From positions 1 through 16,330 of the forward strand of contig JAISJZ010000341.1 in assembly GCA_031261125.1 (NCBI GenBank): 16,330 bases of DNA, given 5' to 3'. This document shows positions 6,300-14,631 of this stretch, one piece after another. The position numbers were made by a program, and so were the translations under genes. Numbering within the stretch: position 1 is the stretch's first letter; every line of letters begins with the position of its first letter. The DNA comes from Planctomycetaceae bacterium. GTDB taxonomy: Bacteria; Planctomycetota; Planctomycetia; Pirellulales; Thermoguttaceae. Below the pieces are notes generated by a model, which was given only the letters and a program-made list of their open reading frames with translations, did not search any database and had not been told where the DNA came from.

Positions 6300-7910
6300 A
6301 TGACCGACGGCATTGACATCACAATGCAGACGCTTGCGCAGTCAAAGAACGGAGCGGCACCGAAAATGCTGGAAAAAGCCCTCCGCTCTTCGTTCTACGC
6401 CGTTCGGCACGGTGCCGGTAAAGGTCTCGTTGCATTGCGGGGCGGAAAAGGAATATGCGAAATTATTCGGCAATACATACCCAACGACGCTCTGACCATC
6501 GAAATTATCGAAGAAAATCGGGATAAATTCATTCCCGCTCTGAAAAACGCCATTCAGGACAGCGATGCCGAACTGTCGCAAAATGCGTTGAATATCGCAT
6601 ACGCACGCCGGTTCTACGAGTTAATTCCCTTTCTGATGACAATTTTTATGGACCAAAGTAAAGAGGAATCGAAACTGAACGAATTAGAACGAATAATAGG
6701 GAAGTTGCAGGAAAAATTTACCGATGCACTCGAGGAACGGAAGAATCGGCGTTTTTTATACGGAACGGTACTGCCGGAGATTTTCAACGTTATTACCAAA
6801 GCATTGAACGACTATCATAAAAACGACCCTGATTTGATTCTCTTGATGCTGTTTCGTCTTTTTCCGTATTTAACCGAAGAACATTCGCACCTCGCCGGTG
6901 TACTGCGCAACCCCGCAGGAAAGGCATACGGCACGGTTTATCACTTGTTTTTAATGAAGCAAGACCCTGCCGTCTATAATCTGATTTTCTACCTTCTCAA
7001 TAATGCGAATCCGCCGATGTTAGCGGCAACGGCATTTGCCAAACGTTCGGATATTCCGTTTGTTTCAGGTTTTTTGAAATTGTTGACCGAACCGGTTTCA
7101 GAAGAGTTGAAAACGAATTTCGCTTCTATTTCCAAACCGGATTGGCTGAATCATTTGCCGGAAGTGCTGCCGGAGTTGGATGAACAGACGCAGCAAGGTT
7201 TGGTACTGCTGCTCGGCGTGTTAAATACAGCAACGGCGGAAATCACCGATGGTCTGCAAACCGTGTTTCATCTCGGTACCGGTACCGGCCGAACAGCGGC
7301 GTTGTCGGCGTTATCACATTATGCCGGTGAACGGATAGACAAACTCATTTGGGAGGCGTGCGGCGATTCCGCCCCGAAAGTACAAATGGAGGCACTGCGT
7401 TTATTGCCGCAGCGGAACGTTCCGAATGTGAACGTTCGGCTTCTCCAATTTGCGGGCAATCCGAACGGCGAGGTTCGGGCAACGGTATTGGAACTCCTGC
7501 CGAATTTCCGGTTTAGTAAGTTTGCGGAAGGGTTCGACCAGATGAGCGAAGACCAGCGGCGGATAATGTTCAAATTGGTTCGGGCAATGGATTCCGAGAC
7601 GCTTGACGGCTTAACGGAAATGTTGACGACCGGCGATGCGGCGGCAAAAAACAAGGCGTTGCAGTGTGTCCGGTACGGTAATTTGACTGCGGTACTGGAA
7701 GATGCCGTTTGTGCTGTCTTGACAGCCGGGGAATCGCCGGCGTTGCGGAAGGAAGCGGCAGAACTGCTTACCGGCGGACAGCGGGAGGCAAGCCGGAACG
7801 CTTTGGTTCAAGCGATGCACCGCGACCCGGATGCCGATGTCCGTGCCGCTGCAAAAATGTGTCTGGAAAAACGCCCCGTTGTGTGGAAAACTGTTGACAC
7901 TGTATCTTGA
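6300..7910 (+). CDS. HEAT-repeat protein
   Basis: About 536 residues, soluble, without signal peptide or membrane segments. It consists of degenerate alpha-helical repeats. HEAT-like units are clearest in the second half, for example DSAPKVQMEALRLL, NPNGEVRATVLELL and DPDADVRAAAKMCLEK, each with the D/P..VR..A.. pattern. The N-terminal half is also helical and starts with a similar unit. Such proteins are scaffolds for protein-protein contacts; no enzyme motif is seen. A TTG at 6285 would add five residues; ATG at 6300 is preferred, but neither has a Shine-Dalgarno. It begins 17 bases after the SDR gene and is probably cotranscribed. Its last codons contain the promoter of the next gene. Confidence 0.75.
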   Translation: MTDGIDITMQTLAQSKNGAAPKMLEKALRSSFYAVRHGAGKGLVALRGGKGICEIIRQYIPNDALTIEIIEENRDKFIPALKNAIQDSDAELSQNALNIAYARRFYELIPFLMTIFMDQSKEESKLNELERIIGKLQEKFTDALEERKNRRFLYGTVLPEIFNVITKALNDYHKNDPDLILLMLFRLFPYLTEEHSHLAGVLRNPAGKAYGTVYHLFLMKQDPAVYNLIFYLLNNANPPMLAATAFAKRSDIPFVSGFLKLLTEPVSEELKTNFASISKPDWLNHLPEVLPELDEQTQQGLVLLLGVLNTATAEITDGLQTVFHLGTGTGRTAALSALSHYAGERIDKLIWEACGDSAPKVQMEALRLLPQRNVPNVNVRLLQFAGNPNGEVRATVLELLPNFRFSKFAEGFDQMSEDQRRIMFKLVRAMDSETLDGLTEMLTTGDAAAKNKALQCVRYGNLTAVLEDAVCAVLTAGESPALRKEAAELLTGGQREASRNALVQAMHRDPDADVRAAAKMCLEKRPVVWKTVDTVS

Positions 7911-7922
7911 TTAGATTATAAA
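7894..7922 (+). promoter_or_regulatory. promoter of the Gfo/Idh/MocA oxidoreductase
   Basis: TTGACA (7894-7899), a 17-base spacer and TATAAA (7917-7922) match the sigma-70 consensus at eleven of twelve positions. The -35 box is inside the end of the HEAT-repeat gene and the -10 box just behind its stop. The predicted start near 7929 leaves a leader of about 38 bases. Confidence 0.75.
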
Positions 7923-7966
7923 CTGGGGCGAAGTTCCTGTTTCCTACTCCTACCCTATTTATTTCT

Positions 7967-9454
7967 ATGACACGCAAAACAACCCGCCGTCATTTTTTGC
8001 AGTTCGCTGCCGCAACCACAGCCGCCGGTTATTGGTTAACCGCCGGAAACATTCAAAAGGCAAGTGCCTCGCCGAACGAACGTCTTGCCTTCGCCGGCAT
8101 CGGTGTTGGCGGAAAGGGTTGGGGCGACATTGAACAAGCCGGTTTGTTCGGCGATGTCGTTGCTGTTTGCGACACGGACAAAAGAACGCTCGAAAGCAGC
8201 CAGAAAAAATTCCCGAAGGCGAAAGCATACACCGATTTCCGCAAACTTCTCGAAGAGCAGAAAGACACGATTGATGCGGCAACCATCAGCACGTCCGACC
8301 ATATGCACGCTCCGGCGGCGTTGATGGCGATGCGGATGAAGAAACACGTTTACGTTCAAAAGCCGCTGGCGCGGACGATGTACGAATGCCGGCTGATGGC
8401 GAAAGTGGCGAAGGAAACCGGCGTTTGTACGCAGATGGGAAATCAGGGCAGTGCCGGCGACGGACTGCGCCGCCACGCCGCCGAAATGAAAGCCGGCATC
8501 TACGGCGACATTAAGGAACTCCACGTTTGGACGAACCGTCCGATATGGCCCCAAGGACCGGAAACCATCCGAACCTTAAAAGCGTATGAAGAAAAAGTCC
8601 GCAAGGAAAAACCGGACGAAGCGGCGAAACTGATTGAAGCGATGAAGAAGAAGACCGAACAACAGGCAGCAAACGTCGAATGGGATTTGTGGCTCGGCGT
8701 TGCGCCGCCGCGGGAATTTTTCCCCGGTGAAGGAGCGAGTATTTATCACCCGTTCGGCTGGCGCGGCTGGTGGGCGTTCGGCACCGGTGCGCTGGGCGAT
8801 ATTGCTTGCCATTCGCTGAACAAGTTTATGAAGGCACTCGATTTGAGCAAGCCGATTTCCGTTGTTGCCCGAACGTCGGGACACGACTTCGATGTGTTTC
8901 CGAAGTCCTCTGAAATTGTCTTTGAATATCCCGATACGCCGGAGCGCAAAGGGTTCAAGTTCGTCTGGTACGACGGCGGCTGGTTCCCCGACCGGAAATT
9001 CCTGAGCGACAACGGGTTTAAGTATTCCGAAAAAATGCCCGAAGGCGGCGAAGTGATTATCGGAACAAAGGGGGCGGAAGGACACGGACGCAGCGAACGG
9101 CAAAAGGTTGACGTGCCGGAAGTCCGTTACGCACCGCATTACCCGAAGCCGGACGGTACGCCGTCGGAGAAGCAGGACGAGGACCCGCGGAACAAGTGGG
9201 AGTGGGTTACCGCCATCAAGGAGAACAAGCCGGAGTTGTGTTTCTCGAACTTTGTAACGCAGGCGGGACCGCTCACCGAGGCAATGCTGCTGGGCAACTT
9301 GGCGGTTTGGACGGCATCGCAGCCGAATGAGTGGGGCGAAAAGGTGATGTGGGACTCGGCAAATATGAAGATAACGAATCTTGCCGAGTTGAAAACACCG
9401 GGCGTTGCCGACTTGATTAAGCCAGTGTACCGTAGCGGTTATGTACTGGATTAA
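7967..9454 (+). CDS. Tat-exported Gfo/Idh/MocA family oxidoreductase
   Basis: 495 residues. The N-terminus TRRHFLQ with Arg7-Arg8, a hydrophobic stretch and SAS near residue 35 is a twin-arginine signal, so the folded, cofactor-loaded protein should act in the periplasm. The Rossmann domain has GIGVGGKG at 44-51 and DTDK at 69-72. The family EKP motif is VQKP here, with K132 and P133. D278 and H282 in GALGDIACH are the likely catalytic acid and His of the C-terminal sheet domain. The protein is longer than the usual 350-400 residues, with charged inserts near 205-235 and 355-400, as in the large planctomycetal expansion of this family. The substrate is probably a sugar or polyol, not resolved. 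It has its own strong promoter and a downstream hairpin, so it is likely monocistronic. Confidence 0.9.
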   Translation: MTRKTTRRHFLQFAAATTAAGYWLTAGNIQKASASPNERLAFAGIGVGGKGWGDIEQAGLFGDVVAVCDTDKRTLESSQKKFPKAKAYTDFRKLLEEQKDTIDAATISTSDHMHAPAALMAMRMKKHVYVQKPLARTMYECRLMAKVAKETGVCTQMGNQGSAGDGLRRHAAEMKAGIYGDIKELHVWTNRPIWPQGPETIRTLKAYEEKVRKEKPDEAAKLIEAMKKKTEQQAANVEWDLWLGVAPPREFFPGEGASIYHPFGWRGWWAFGTGALGDIACHSLNKFMKALDLSKPISVVARTSGHDFDVFPKSSEIVFEYPDTPERKGFKFVWYDGGWFPDRKFLSDNGFKYSEKMPEGGEVIIGTKGAEGHGRSERQKVDVPEVRYAPHYPKPDGTPSEKQDEDPRNKWEWVTAIKENKPELCFSNFVTQAGPLTEAMLLGNLAVWTASQPNEWGEKVMWDSANMKITNLAELKTPGVADLIKPVYRSGYVLD

Positions 9455-9479
9455 CCCTGCCGCCTTAACATTGTCTAAC

Positions 9480-9508
9480 GAGCGGGAAACTGTGTTTCCC
9501 GCTTTCGT
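9480..9508 (+). terminator. hairpin terminator after the oxidoreductase gene
   Basis: AGCGGGAAAC (9481-9490), loop TGT and GTTTCCCGCT (9494-9503) form a perfect ten-base-pair stem about 26 bases after the stop codon. The following tract TTCGTCT is only moderately T-rich, so it may act with other factors. Confidence 0.65.
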
Positions 9509-9521
9509 CTAAAAATTCCTC

Positions 9522-9550
9522 TGGACATATTTCAGCATAATTGTTAGTAT
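9522..9550 (+). promoter_or_regulatory. possible promoter of the AnmK-like gene
   Basis: TGGACA (9522-9527), a 17-base spacer and TAGTAT (9545-9550) lie between the terminator and the ATG at 9594. The -10 box is only a four-of-six match. Confidence 0.4.
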
Positions 9551-9593
9551 CCGCCGTTAGTCGTTCATAATTCGTCATTAGTTGCTATCCCCG

Positions 9594-10883
9594 ATGTCTT
9601 TCTTTTTTCCCAGTACGCCGTCAAAAAATACGCCGGTACGGTGGTTTGCCGGCATCAGTGTCTCCGCAAACTGCCGCCGAATGGAAGCGGCACTTATCGG
9701 CGTTCACGGCACCGAAAGCGGCGCACCTATCGAAATCCGAAAAATCATTTCCTTCGATATTCCTGCCGAAATAACGGCAAGTTTTAATGAGTTGCAGTCC
9801 TCCGTTCAGAAAAAAACAAAGGACTTCAAGGTTCCTGCCGCCCTGCTGCTGCACACCCGCCGGGAATTGGCAAGCGTGGAAGAAGAGGCAATCTGCGAAT
9901 TGCTGAATGAAGCCCGATTGCCGAAAAGCGATGTTTCCGCCGCCGGTATCAACGACCCGTGTTTATACATCGAAACACCCGGCGGCTTGTTCTATCAATG
10001 TCTTTGCGATGCCGCTTATCTGGCGGAACAAACCGGTCTGAATATCGTCGATGCGTTCCCGGAACAAGACATAGCGGCACACGGTCGCGGCGGTCCGCTT
10101 TTTCCGATGCCGGCGTGGGTTTTTCTCAAATCGAACATTCAAGACCGAATCCTGCTGGACTTGGGACAGACAGCACGCATCACGTTTTTACCCAAAGCGG
10201 AAAATGCGTTTTCCCATCAGCGGATTAAACATTACGATATTATTCCGTGCGGTTCACTGCTCGATGCTCTCACGGCAGAATTGACCAACGGTAAAACAGC
10301 GTTCGACATCGGCGGCAAACTTTCCGTACAAGGATGCCGGTCGGAAGAAATCCGCTCGGATTTGCAACTGCTTTCGGTACCGCCGGAGAACTGGAACCCC
10401 TGCGGACTACCGCCGGAACGGTACCTGAAAACCGTACTGCGGCAATCGAATAGTCAACTTTCCTGTCAGGATATTTTATGTTCCGCCGGTTATTTCATTT
10501 CTGAGAAAATTGCGGAAAGCGTTCTGGGATTGATTGAAGAAGCATCGGCGGACGGAAGTACCGAACCGGAAATTGTTGTCAGCGGCAACTGCCGGCTTCA
10601 CGGCTTGCTGATGAACTCTCTTTCGACACAACTGGAACAGCGTCCGATGACGGTAATCACGCAGTTGGGAATTCCGCCGGAAACGTTCGATGCATTGTGT
10701 ACGGCAATGCTGACCGTGATGGCGGTGAGCCATATTCCGTCGTCGTTGCCGCACTTAACCGGCAGTGATACCGTAAAAACACTCGGACGCATCACCCCCG
10801 GTTCTGTTGCAAATTGGCAGCGGCTGATTTTGGAAATGTCCGAAATTAAGCCCGCCGCAAGAACATTACGCTCTGCCGCTTAA
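9594..10883 (+). CDS. AnmK-like protein, probable pseudokinase
   Basis: 429 residues from the ATG at 9594; an in-frame TTG at 9582 is less likely. The fold matches anhydro-N-acetylmuramic acid kinase, a peptidoglycan-recycling enzyme of the ASKHA superfamily. Recognisable blocks are DAFPEQDIAAHGRGGPLFP (153-171), DRILLDLGQTARITFLP (184-200), DALTAELTNGKTAFDIGGKL (224-243), VVSGNCRLHGLLMNSL (328-343), and TGSDTVKTLGRITPG (389-403) with ANWQRL after it. The Asp corresponding to the catalytic base (D159) is kept. Several ATP and sugar-binding signatures are lost: the N-terminal GTSxDG reads GISVSAN, NxGGxxN reads DLGQTAR, GPGN reads IPCGS, and SGGGxxN reads SGNCRLH. An intact kinase is doubtful; a regulatory or altered role is inferred. 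The gene converges on and overlaps the DUF89 gene by 18 bases. Confidence 0.72.
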   Translation: MSFFFPSTPSKNTPVRWFAGISVSANCRRMEAALIGVHGTESGAPIEIRKIISFDIPAEITASFNELQSSVQKKTKDFKVPAALLLHTRRELASVEEEAICELLNEARLPKSDVSAAGINDPCLYIETPGGLFYQCLCDAAYLAEQTGLNIVDAFPEQDIAAHGRGGPLFPMPAWVFLKSNIQDRILLDLGQTARITFLPKAENAFSHQRIKHYDIIPCGSLLDALTAELTNGKTAFDIGGKLSVQGCRSEEIRSDLQLLSVPPENWNPCGLPPERYLKTVLRQSNSQLSCQDILCSAGYFISEKIAESVLGLIEEASADGSTEPEIVVSGNCRLHGLLMNSLSTQLEQRPMTVITQLGIPPETFDALCTAMLTVMAVSHIPSSLPHLTGSDTVKTLGRITPGSVANWQRLILEMSEIKPAARTLRSAA

Positions 10884-11750
10884 CCGCAGAACCGCGTCGC
10901 CTAAACCGACACCGGCGAACCGGGCAATGAACGGACATTTTGCCTTAAACAAGTAGCAAACCGCTTGCGGCACTTTCGCTGAATCGTATTCGACAAGCGT
11001 TTCGTAGTTCGCCAATCCTTTCGATAAAATCGAGTCGGCATTGCGAAGATGTTCCTGAAACTCGGCACCGCATTGTTCCAGAATTGTTCCGACCGCATCG
11101 TTGCCGTTGTCAATCACAGGAACCGTCAGCGGCAGACCGATTTGTTCCGCTTCTTTTTTCGTTGCATCGTTCAGCACCGGCATTCCGCGGACGACCGCCG
11201 TGATTTGCAATGCGGGGAAAGTCCGCTGTATTTCTTCTATTAACAGTTGGTCGCAAACGATTTCGCCGCAGTTATCCAGCAGATACAGCATTTTTTTTGC
11301 GTTGGAAACAAACTGAATGAATTCGTTAATGTTTCCGTTGAGCGGCTGTTTCATTGCTGTTTTCACGGTGTTCAAAATCAATTCTTCGTTCCAATCAGAA
11401 CGCAGGGCGCAGTCAACGGAGTTACCGGCAATCGCTAACTGAACGGCAGTTTCAAGCGGCTGTTCCGATTGCCGAATCCGCTGCCGCAGCGAGTCCCGCA
11501 CCGACAGCATCAATTCGTTTGCCTGCTGTTTTTGAACGATATACGGGTCATCGCTGCCGGTTTCCCGCCGGATAATCCGCTGAATGTCTTGGGCAACAAG
11601 CGGCGGAATGGTTGTAAAGCCCTTCTTTTGAACCAGTTGTAATGCTTGTTTCAAAACGGCGGCGTGTTTCGTTTCGTCGTCCGTTGCGAGCCGGGCGGCT
11701 TCCAGTGATTGACGGGACAGACAGAGAATACAATCAAGCGATGCTGGCAT
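10866..11750 (-). CDS. DUF89/ARMT1-like metal-dependent phosphatase
   Basis: 294 residues from the ATG at 11750. Members of this family (damage-control phosphatases, subfamily I, as in archaeal AF1104) are thought to hydrolyse harmful phosphometabolites with a divalent metal. Visible features are an N-terminal CxxC (C7, C10 in LDCILC), the metal site D159-N160 in YLLDNCGEIVCD, RGMPVLND with D195, the Asp of NADSILSKGLANYE (D239), and a late Cys-containing KAKC. A start ten codons upstream (11780) is possible. It would add a weak segment encoded by an inverted repeat, and relatives usually start just before the CxxC. Its 3' end overlaps the AnmK-like gene tail to tail. It diverges from the Xaa-Pro peptidase gene. 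Confidence 0.85.
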   Translation of the reverse strand: MPASLDCILCLSRQSLEAARLATDDETKHAAVLKQALQLVQKKGFTTIPPLVAQDIQRIIRRETGSDDPYIVQKQQANELMLSVRDSLRQRIRQSEQPLETAVQLAIAGNSVDCALRSDWNEELILNTVKTAMKQPLNGNINEFIQFVSNAKKMLYLLDNCGEIVCDQLLIEEIQRTFPALQITAVVRGMPVLNDATKKEAEQIGLPLTVPVIDNGNDAVGTILEQCGAEFQEHLRNADSILSKGLANYETLVEYDSAKVPQAVCYLFKAKCPFIARFAGVGLGDAVLRLSGRA

Positions 11751-11759
11751 CAGGGGGAA

Positions 11760-11808
11760 TTGATAATGAATAATAGACAATGGATAATCTGTGATTAGTC
11801 ATTATCAA
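11760..11808. repeat. inverted repeat between divergent genes
   Basis: TTGATAATGAATAA (11760-11773) and TTAGTCATTATCAA (11795-11808) are inverted repeats matching at 13 of 14 positions across a 21-base loop. They sit in the 78-base, AT-rich gap between the DUF89 gene and the Xaa-Pro peptidase gene. This could be an operator for both or a relic of a short repeat; no T-run suggests a terminator. Confidence 0.55.
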
Positions 11809-11828
11809 CTATCTATTATCTATTTTCA

Positions 11829-12956
11829 ATGACATCTTTTGTTGCCCGCCGCGATAGAATCCGCAAACAGTTCCGCAAACTCGGCATTGACGCTTTGCTC
11901 GTTACCAATCCGGTGAACGTCCGCTATCTCACCGGTTTCACCGGCAGTTCCGGCTGGCTGCTGTTGAAGAGCGGCAGCGATTGTCTGTTAAGCGACCCCC
12001 GCTTTACGCTGCAAATCGAAGAGGAATGTCCGGGTTTGAACACCGTCATTAATCCCCGGCACATTCGCAAAGCGAAGATTTTACAGGAAAATCTTGTTAA
12101 CCGAAAGGGCTTGTCCTGCACGGAAAAACACAAACTTGGCATCGAATCCGCATCAATGACGCTTTCCGAAAAGGATTTGCTGTTCAAGGATTTGCCGAAC
12201 TGCGAAGCAGTGCTGACGAAAGGCGTTGTCGAGAATTTCCGTGCCGTTAAAGACCGGGACGAAATCAAGAACATTCGCAAAGCAGTCGATATTGCTTACA
12301 CTGCTTTTCAGGTGATTCAGGAGTATCTCCGCAAAAAAGGCGGACAGATAGAAACTGAAACCAAAGTCCGCAACTATCTGGAATTGATGATGCTTGAAAT
12401 CGGTGCCGAAGACCGTTCCTTCAATACGATTGTCGGTGCCGGTGCAAGAGCGGCACTGCCGCACGGTGTTCCGAGCGGACAAAAAATTACCGGTCAATCG
12501 CATCTGCTCATTGATTGGGGCTGCTGTTATCGCGGTTATATGTCCGACCTGACACGGGTGCTGATTTTCGACAAGAGCGACAAGCAACTCCGCAAGATAT
12601 ACGAAACGGTGCTGAAAGCAAACGAGGCGGCAATCGAGGCAATTCAGCCCGGCAAGACCTGCGAAGAAATTGATGCCGTTGCAACAAAAATCTTGAAAAA
12701 ATCGGGCTTGGTAAAGGAAGCCGCTCACGCTTTGGGACACAGTGTGGGTTTGGAGATTCACGAAGACCCGCGGTTCGCACCGGGATTCAAAACGGTGCTG
12801 GAACCCGGAATGGTCTTGACGGTCGAACCCGGTATTTACATTGCCGGTTTCGGCGGTGTGCGGATTGAGGACGACATCGTTGTTACGAAAACCGGCTGTG
12901 ATGTGTTGAGTAAAGACGTTCCGAAACAATTTGATGAAATGATTGTCGAGATTTAA
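11829..12956 (+). CDS. Xaa-Pro aminopeptidase/dipeptidase (M24B)
   Basis: 375 residues, cytoplasmic metallopeptidase removing an N-terminal residue before proline. The N-terminal creatinase-like domain (about 1-135) has YLTGFTGSSG at 33-42. The C-terminal pita-bread domain carries the full dinuclear metal site: D229 (LLIDWG), D240 (YMSDLTR), H304 (HALGHSVGLEIHE), E333 (TVEPGIYI) and E347 (VRIEDD). H212 in LPHGVPS is the usual substrate-side His. Length is typical of the short PepQ/YqhT type. The ATG at 11829 starts MTSFVARRDRIRKQF, as in relatives. The aroA gene follows after two bases, so they probably share a transcript. I cannot separate PepP from PepQ by sequence alone. Confidence 0.93.
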   Translation: MTSFVARRDRIRKQFRKLGIDALLVTNPVNVRYLTGFTGSSGWLLLKSGSDCLLSDPRFTLQIEEECPGLNTVINPRHIRKAKILQENLVNRKGLSCTEKHKLGIESASMTLSEKDLLFKDLPNCEAVLTKGVVENFRAVKDRDEIKNIRKAVDIAYTAFQVIQEYLRKKGGQIETETKVRNYLELMMLEIGAEDRSFNTIVGAGARAALPHGVPSGQKITGQSHLLIDWGCCYRGYMSDLTRVLIFDKSDKQLRKIYETVLKANEAAIEAIQPGKTCEEIDAVATKILKKSGLVKEAAHALGHSVGLEIHEDPRFAPGFKTVLEPGMVLTVEPGIYIAGFGGVRIEDDIVVTKTGCDVLSKDVPKQFDEMIVEI

Positions 12957-12958
12957 CT

Positions 12959-14284
12959 GTGAATTCCATTACGATTCAACCGTTAACAAAACCGCTCAAC
13001 GCTGTTGCGGTTCCGCCCGGTTCAAAAAGTATTACGAACCGTGCGCTGATTCTCGCGGCAATAAGCGGCGGAACAACCGTTCTTAATAATGTTCTCGATG
13101 CCGAAGATACACAAGTAATGTCCGCCGCATTACAGCAAATCGGCGTTGCACGCTCGGAAGGTACCGGAACTGATATTACCGAAATTTATGTCGGCAACAG
13201 CGGCACAACTGCAAGGTTTTTAACGGCAATGTTAGCGTTCACGCCCGGCAAGTACCGTCTTTACGGCAAGCCCCGGATGCACGAACGCCCCATTCGGGAT
13301 TTAGTTGACGCTCTGAAACACTGGAACGCAAACATTGAATATGAAAATAACAACGGCTGTCCGCCGTTAATAGTTAATAGCGGACAGCAGGCAGCGGAGA
13401 ATGAAGACCCGCTCATTACATCGGTGACGGGGAATGTTTCCAGTCAGTTTTTAAGTGCTTTGCTGTTATCCGCACCGCTAGCGGCACAGAATTGCCAGCG
13501 GCAGGGAGCGGAAATCCGATTAACCGGCGAATTGGTATCTAAACCGTATATCGAAATGACATTGGCAATGATGAAGTCCTTCGGCGTTGAACCGGTCGTT
13601 ACCGATAATTTTTCGTCGTTCCGCTTTCCGAAAGGCACAACGTACCGTCCGCCGAAGGTGTATGACATTGAACCGGACGCATCGGCAGCATCGTATTTCT
13701 TTGCTGCGGCTGCGGTTGCCGGCGGGTCAATCATCGTGAACGGTTTGTCAAAGAACAGTTTGCAGGGCGATGTTGCGTTCGTTAATGCCCTTGAACGAAT
13801 GGGCTGCGCCGTTGAATGGAAAACAACTTCAATCACGGTCAAACGTTCACCGGAGCAAAAACTTCGCGGCATTACCGTTGATATGAATTCGTACAGCGAC
13901 ACGGTGCAGACGCTTGCCGCCGTTGCTCTTTTTGCGGACGGGGCAACGGAAATTATGAATGTCGAACATATCCGGTTTAAGGAAACGGACAGAATTGCCG
14001 CCGTTGCAGCGGAATTGCGCAAGTTCGGTGCCGCGGTCGAAGAGCGCAGGGACGGTTTGAGGATAACGCCGCCGAAACAGTTGCAGCCGGCGAGTGTCGC
14101 GACGTATGACGACCATCGGATGGCGATGAGTTTCGCGGTTGCCGGTTTGAAAATCACCGGTGTTGTGATTCAAGACCCTGACTGCGTTCAAAAGACGTTT
14201 CCGAATTTCTTTGAAGTGTTTCCGTCGGGGGCGTTGTCGCATAAATCCGTTCTGTCGGCAATAGGGGGAAAATTTATTTTTTAG
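12959..14284 (+). CDS. aroA: 3-phosphoshikimate 1-carboxyvinyltransferase (EPSP synthase)
   Basis: 441 residues. It joins shikimate-3-phosphate and phosphoenolpyruvate in the shikimate pathway to aromatic amino acids. Substrate-binding signatures are complete: PGSKSITNRAL (20-30, Lys23), GNSGTTARFL (79-88), RPIRDLVDAL (110-119), SSQFLSALLLSAPLA (161-175), the catalytic Asp314 in NSYSDTVQTL, FKETDR (340-345), YDDHRMAMS (383-391) and DPDCVQKTFPNFFEVF (406-421). The GNSGTT form differs from the GNAGTAMRPL of class I enzymes. The start is a GTG at 12959, two bases after the peptidase stop, suggesting translational coupling. About 20 residues follow the last conserved block. The stop codon TAG is partly supplied by a mobile element inserted at its last base; before insertion it would have read TAA, so the protein is unchanged. 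Confidence 0.96.
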   Translation: MNSITIQPLTKPLNAVAVPPGSKSITNRALILAAISGGTTVLNNVLDAEDTQVMSAALQQIGVARSEGTGTDITEIYVGNSGTTARFLTAMLAFTPGKYRLYGKPRMHERPIRDLVDALKHWNANIEYENNNGCPPLIVNSGQQAAENEDPLITSVTGNVSSQFLSALLLSAPLAAQNCQRQGAEIRLTGELVSKPYIEMTLAMMKSFGVEPVVTDNFSSFRFPKGTTYRPPKVYDIEPDASAASYFFAAAAVAGGSIIVNGLSKNSLQGDVAFVNALERMGCAVEWKTTSITVKRSPEQKLRGITVDMNSYSDTVQTLAAVALFADGATEIMNVEHIRFKETDRIAAVAAELRKFGAAVEERRDGLRITPPKQLQPASVATYDDHRMAMSFAVAGLKITGVVIQDPDCVQKTFPNFFEVFPSGALSHKSVLSAIGGKFIF

Positions 14285-14631
14285 GTAGTGTTGACACTGC
14301 CATTCTAATGAATTGGCAGATGATGGCGAATTGCACGAAAGCGGCATACATCATATCGAGTTTGTCATAACTCCTTATCGTAATCCCACGGCTCCTTCCG
14401 TCGCATCGTGTTTCTCGCCGCCGGAAAGATGAAATTTAATTGCCGTTCGCCATTTGCAACCATTCTCGGCAATGTAAAAAATCGCATTGAGAAAGGTAAA
14501 ATTATCGATGCAGACGTTACCGCGCTGCACCGGAAGGACAGGTTTGATACGATGGTATTGTCCTTGGGTGATTTGCATTGCGAACAATAACAGTTTCATA
14601 AAATACTGTCAAGGGTAGTGTGAACACTCCC
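14284..14631 (-). mobile_element. 348-bp nonautonomous IS5-family element (MITE-like)
   Basis: Terminal inverted repeats GGTAGTGTTGACACTGCC (14284-14301) and the complement of 14614-14631 match at 15 of 18 positions. Both ends are flanked by TA (14282-14283 and 14632-14633), the expected target duplication. On the minus strand the interior keeps three pieces of an IS5-type transposase: the N-terminus (QITQGQYHRIKPVLPVQRGN … FLNAIFYIAENGCKWR, about 14459-14578), a middle piece (PAARNTMRRKEPWDYDKEL, about 14365-14425), and the C-terminus (YDKLDMMYAAFVQFAIICQF, about 14302-14366). The pieces are joined by deletions that shift the frame, so no transposase is made. It could move only if a full-length relative exists elsewhere. 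Confidence 0.82.
14375..14599 (-). pseudogene. IS5-family transposase N-terminal fragment
   Basis: Open frame of 74 codons within the 348-bp element; the natural start is probably the internal Met at 14578. It contains the N-terminal DUF4096-type region common to IS5 transposases, ending at ENGCKWR. After that the frame leaves the family at a deletion, and it stops at 14375. The DDE catalytic residues are missing. Confidence 0.75.

Noticed and set aside
8036..8554. Antisense frame over the Tat oxidoreductase
   Set aside because: It is explained by codon usage of the real gene; the product is rich in His, Arg and Phe, with no domain.
12153..12929. Long antisense frame of 258 codons over the peptidase gene
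   Set aside because: It is a shadow of a gene with a complete metal site; its product is Phe/Asn/Arg-rich without any motif.
13444..14157. Antisense frame of 237 codons over aroA
   Set aside because: The plus strand encodes an unmistakable EPSP synthase, and the antisense product has no family features.
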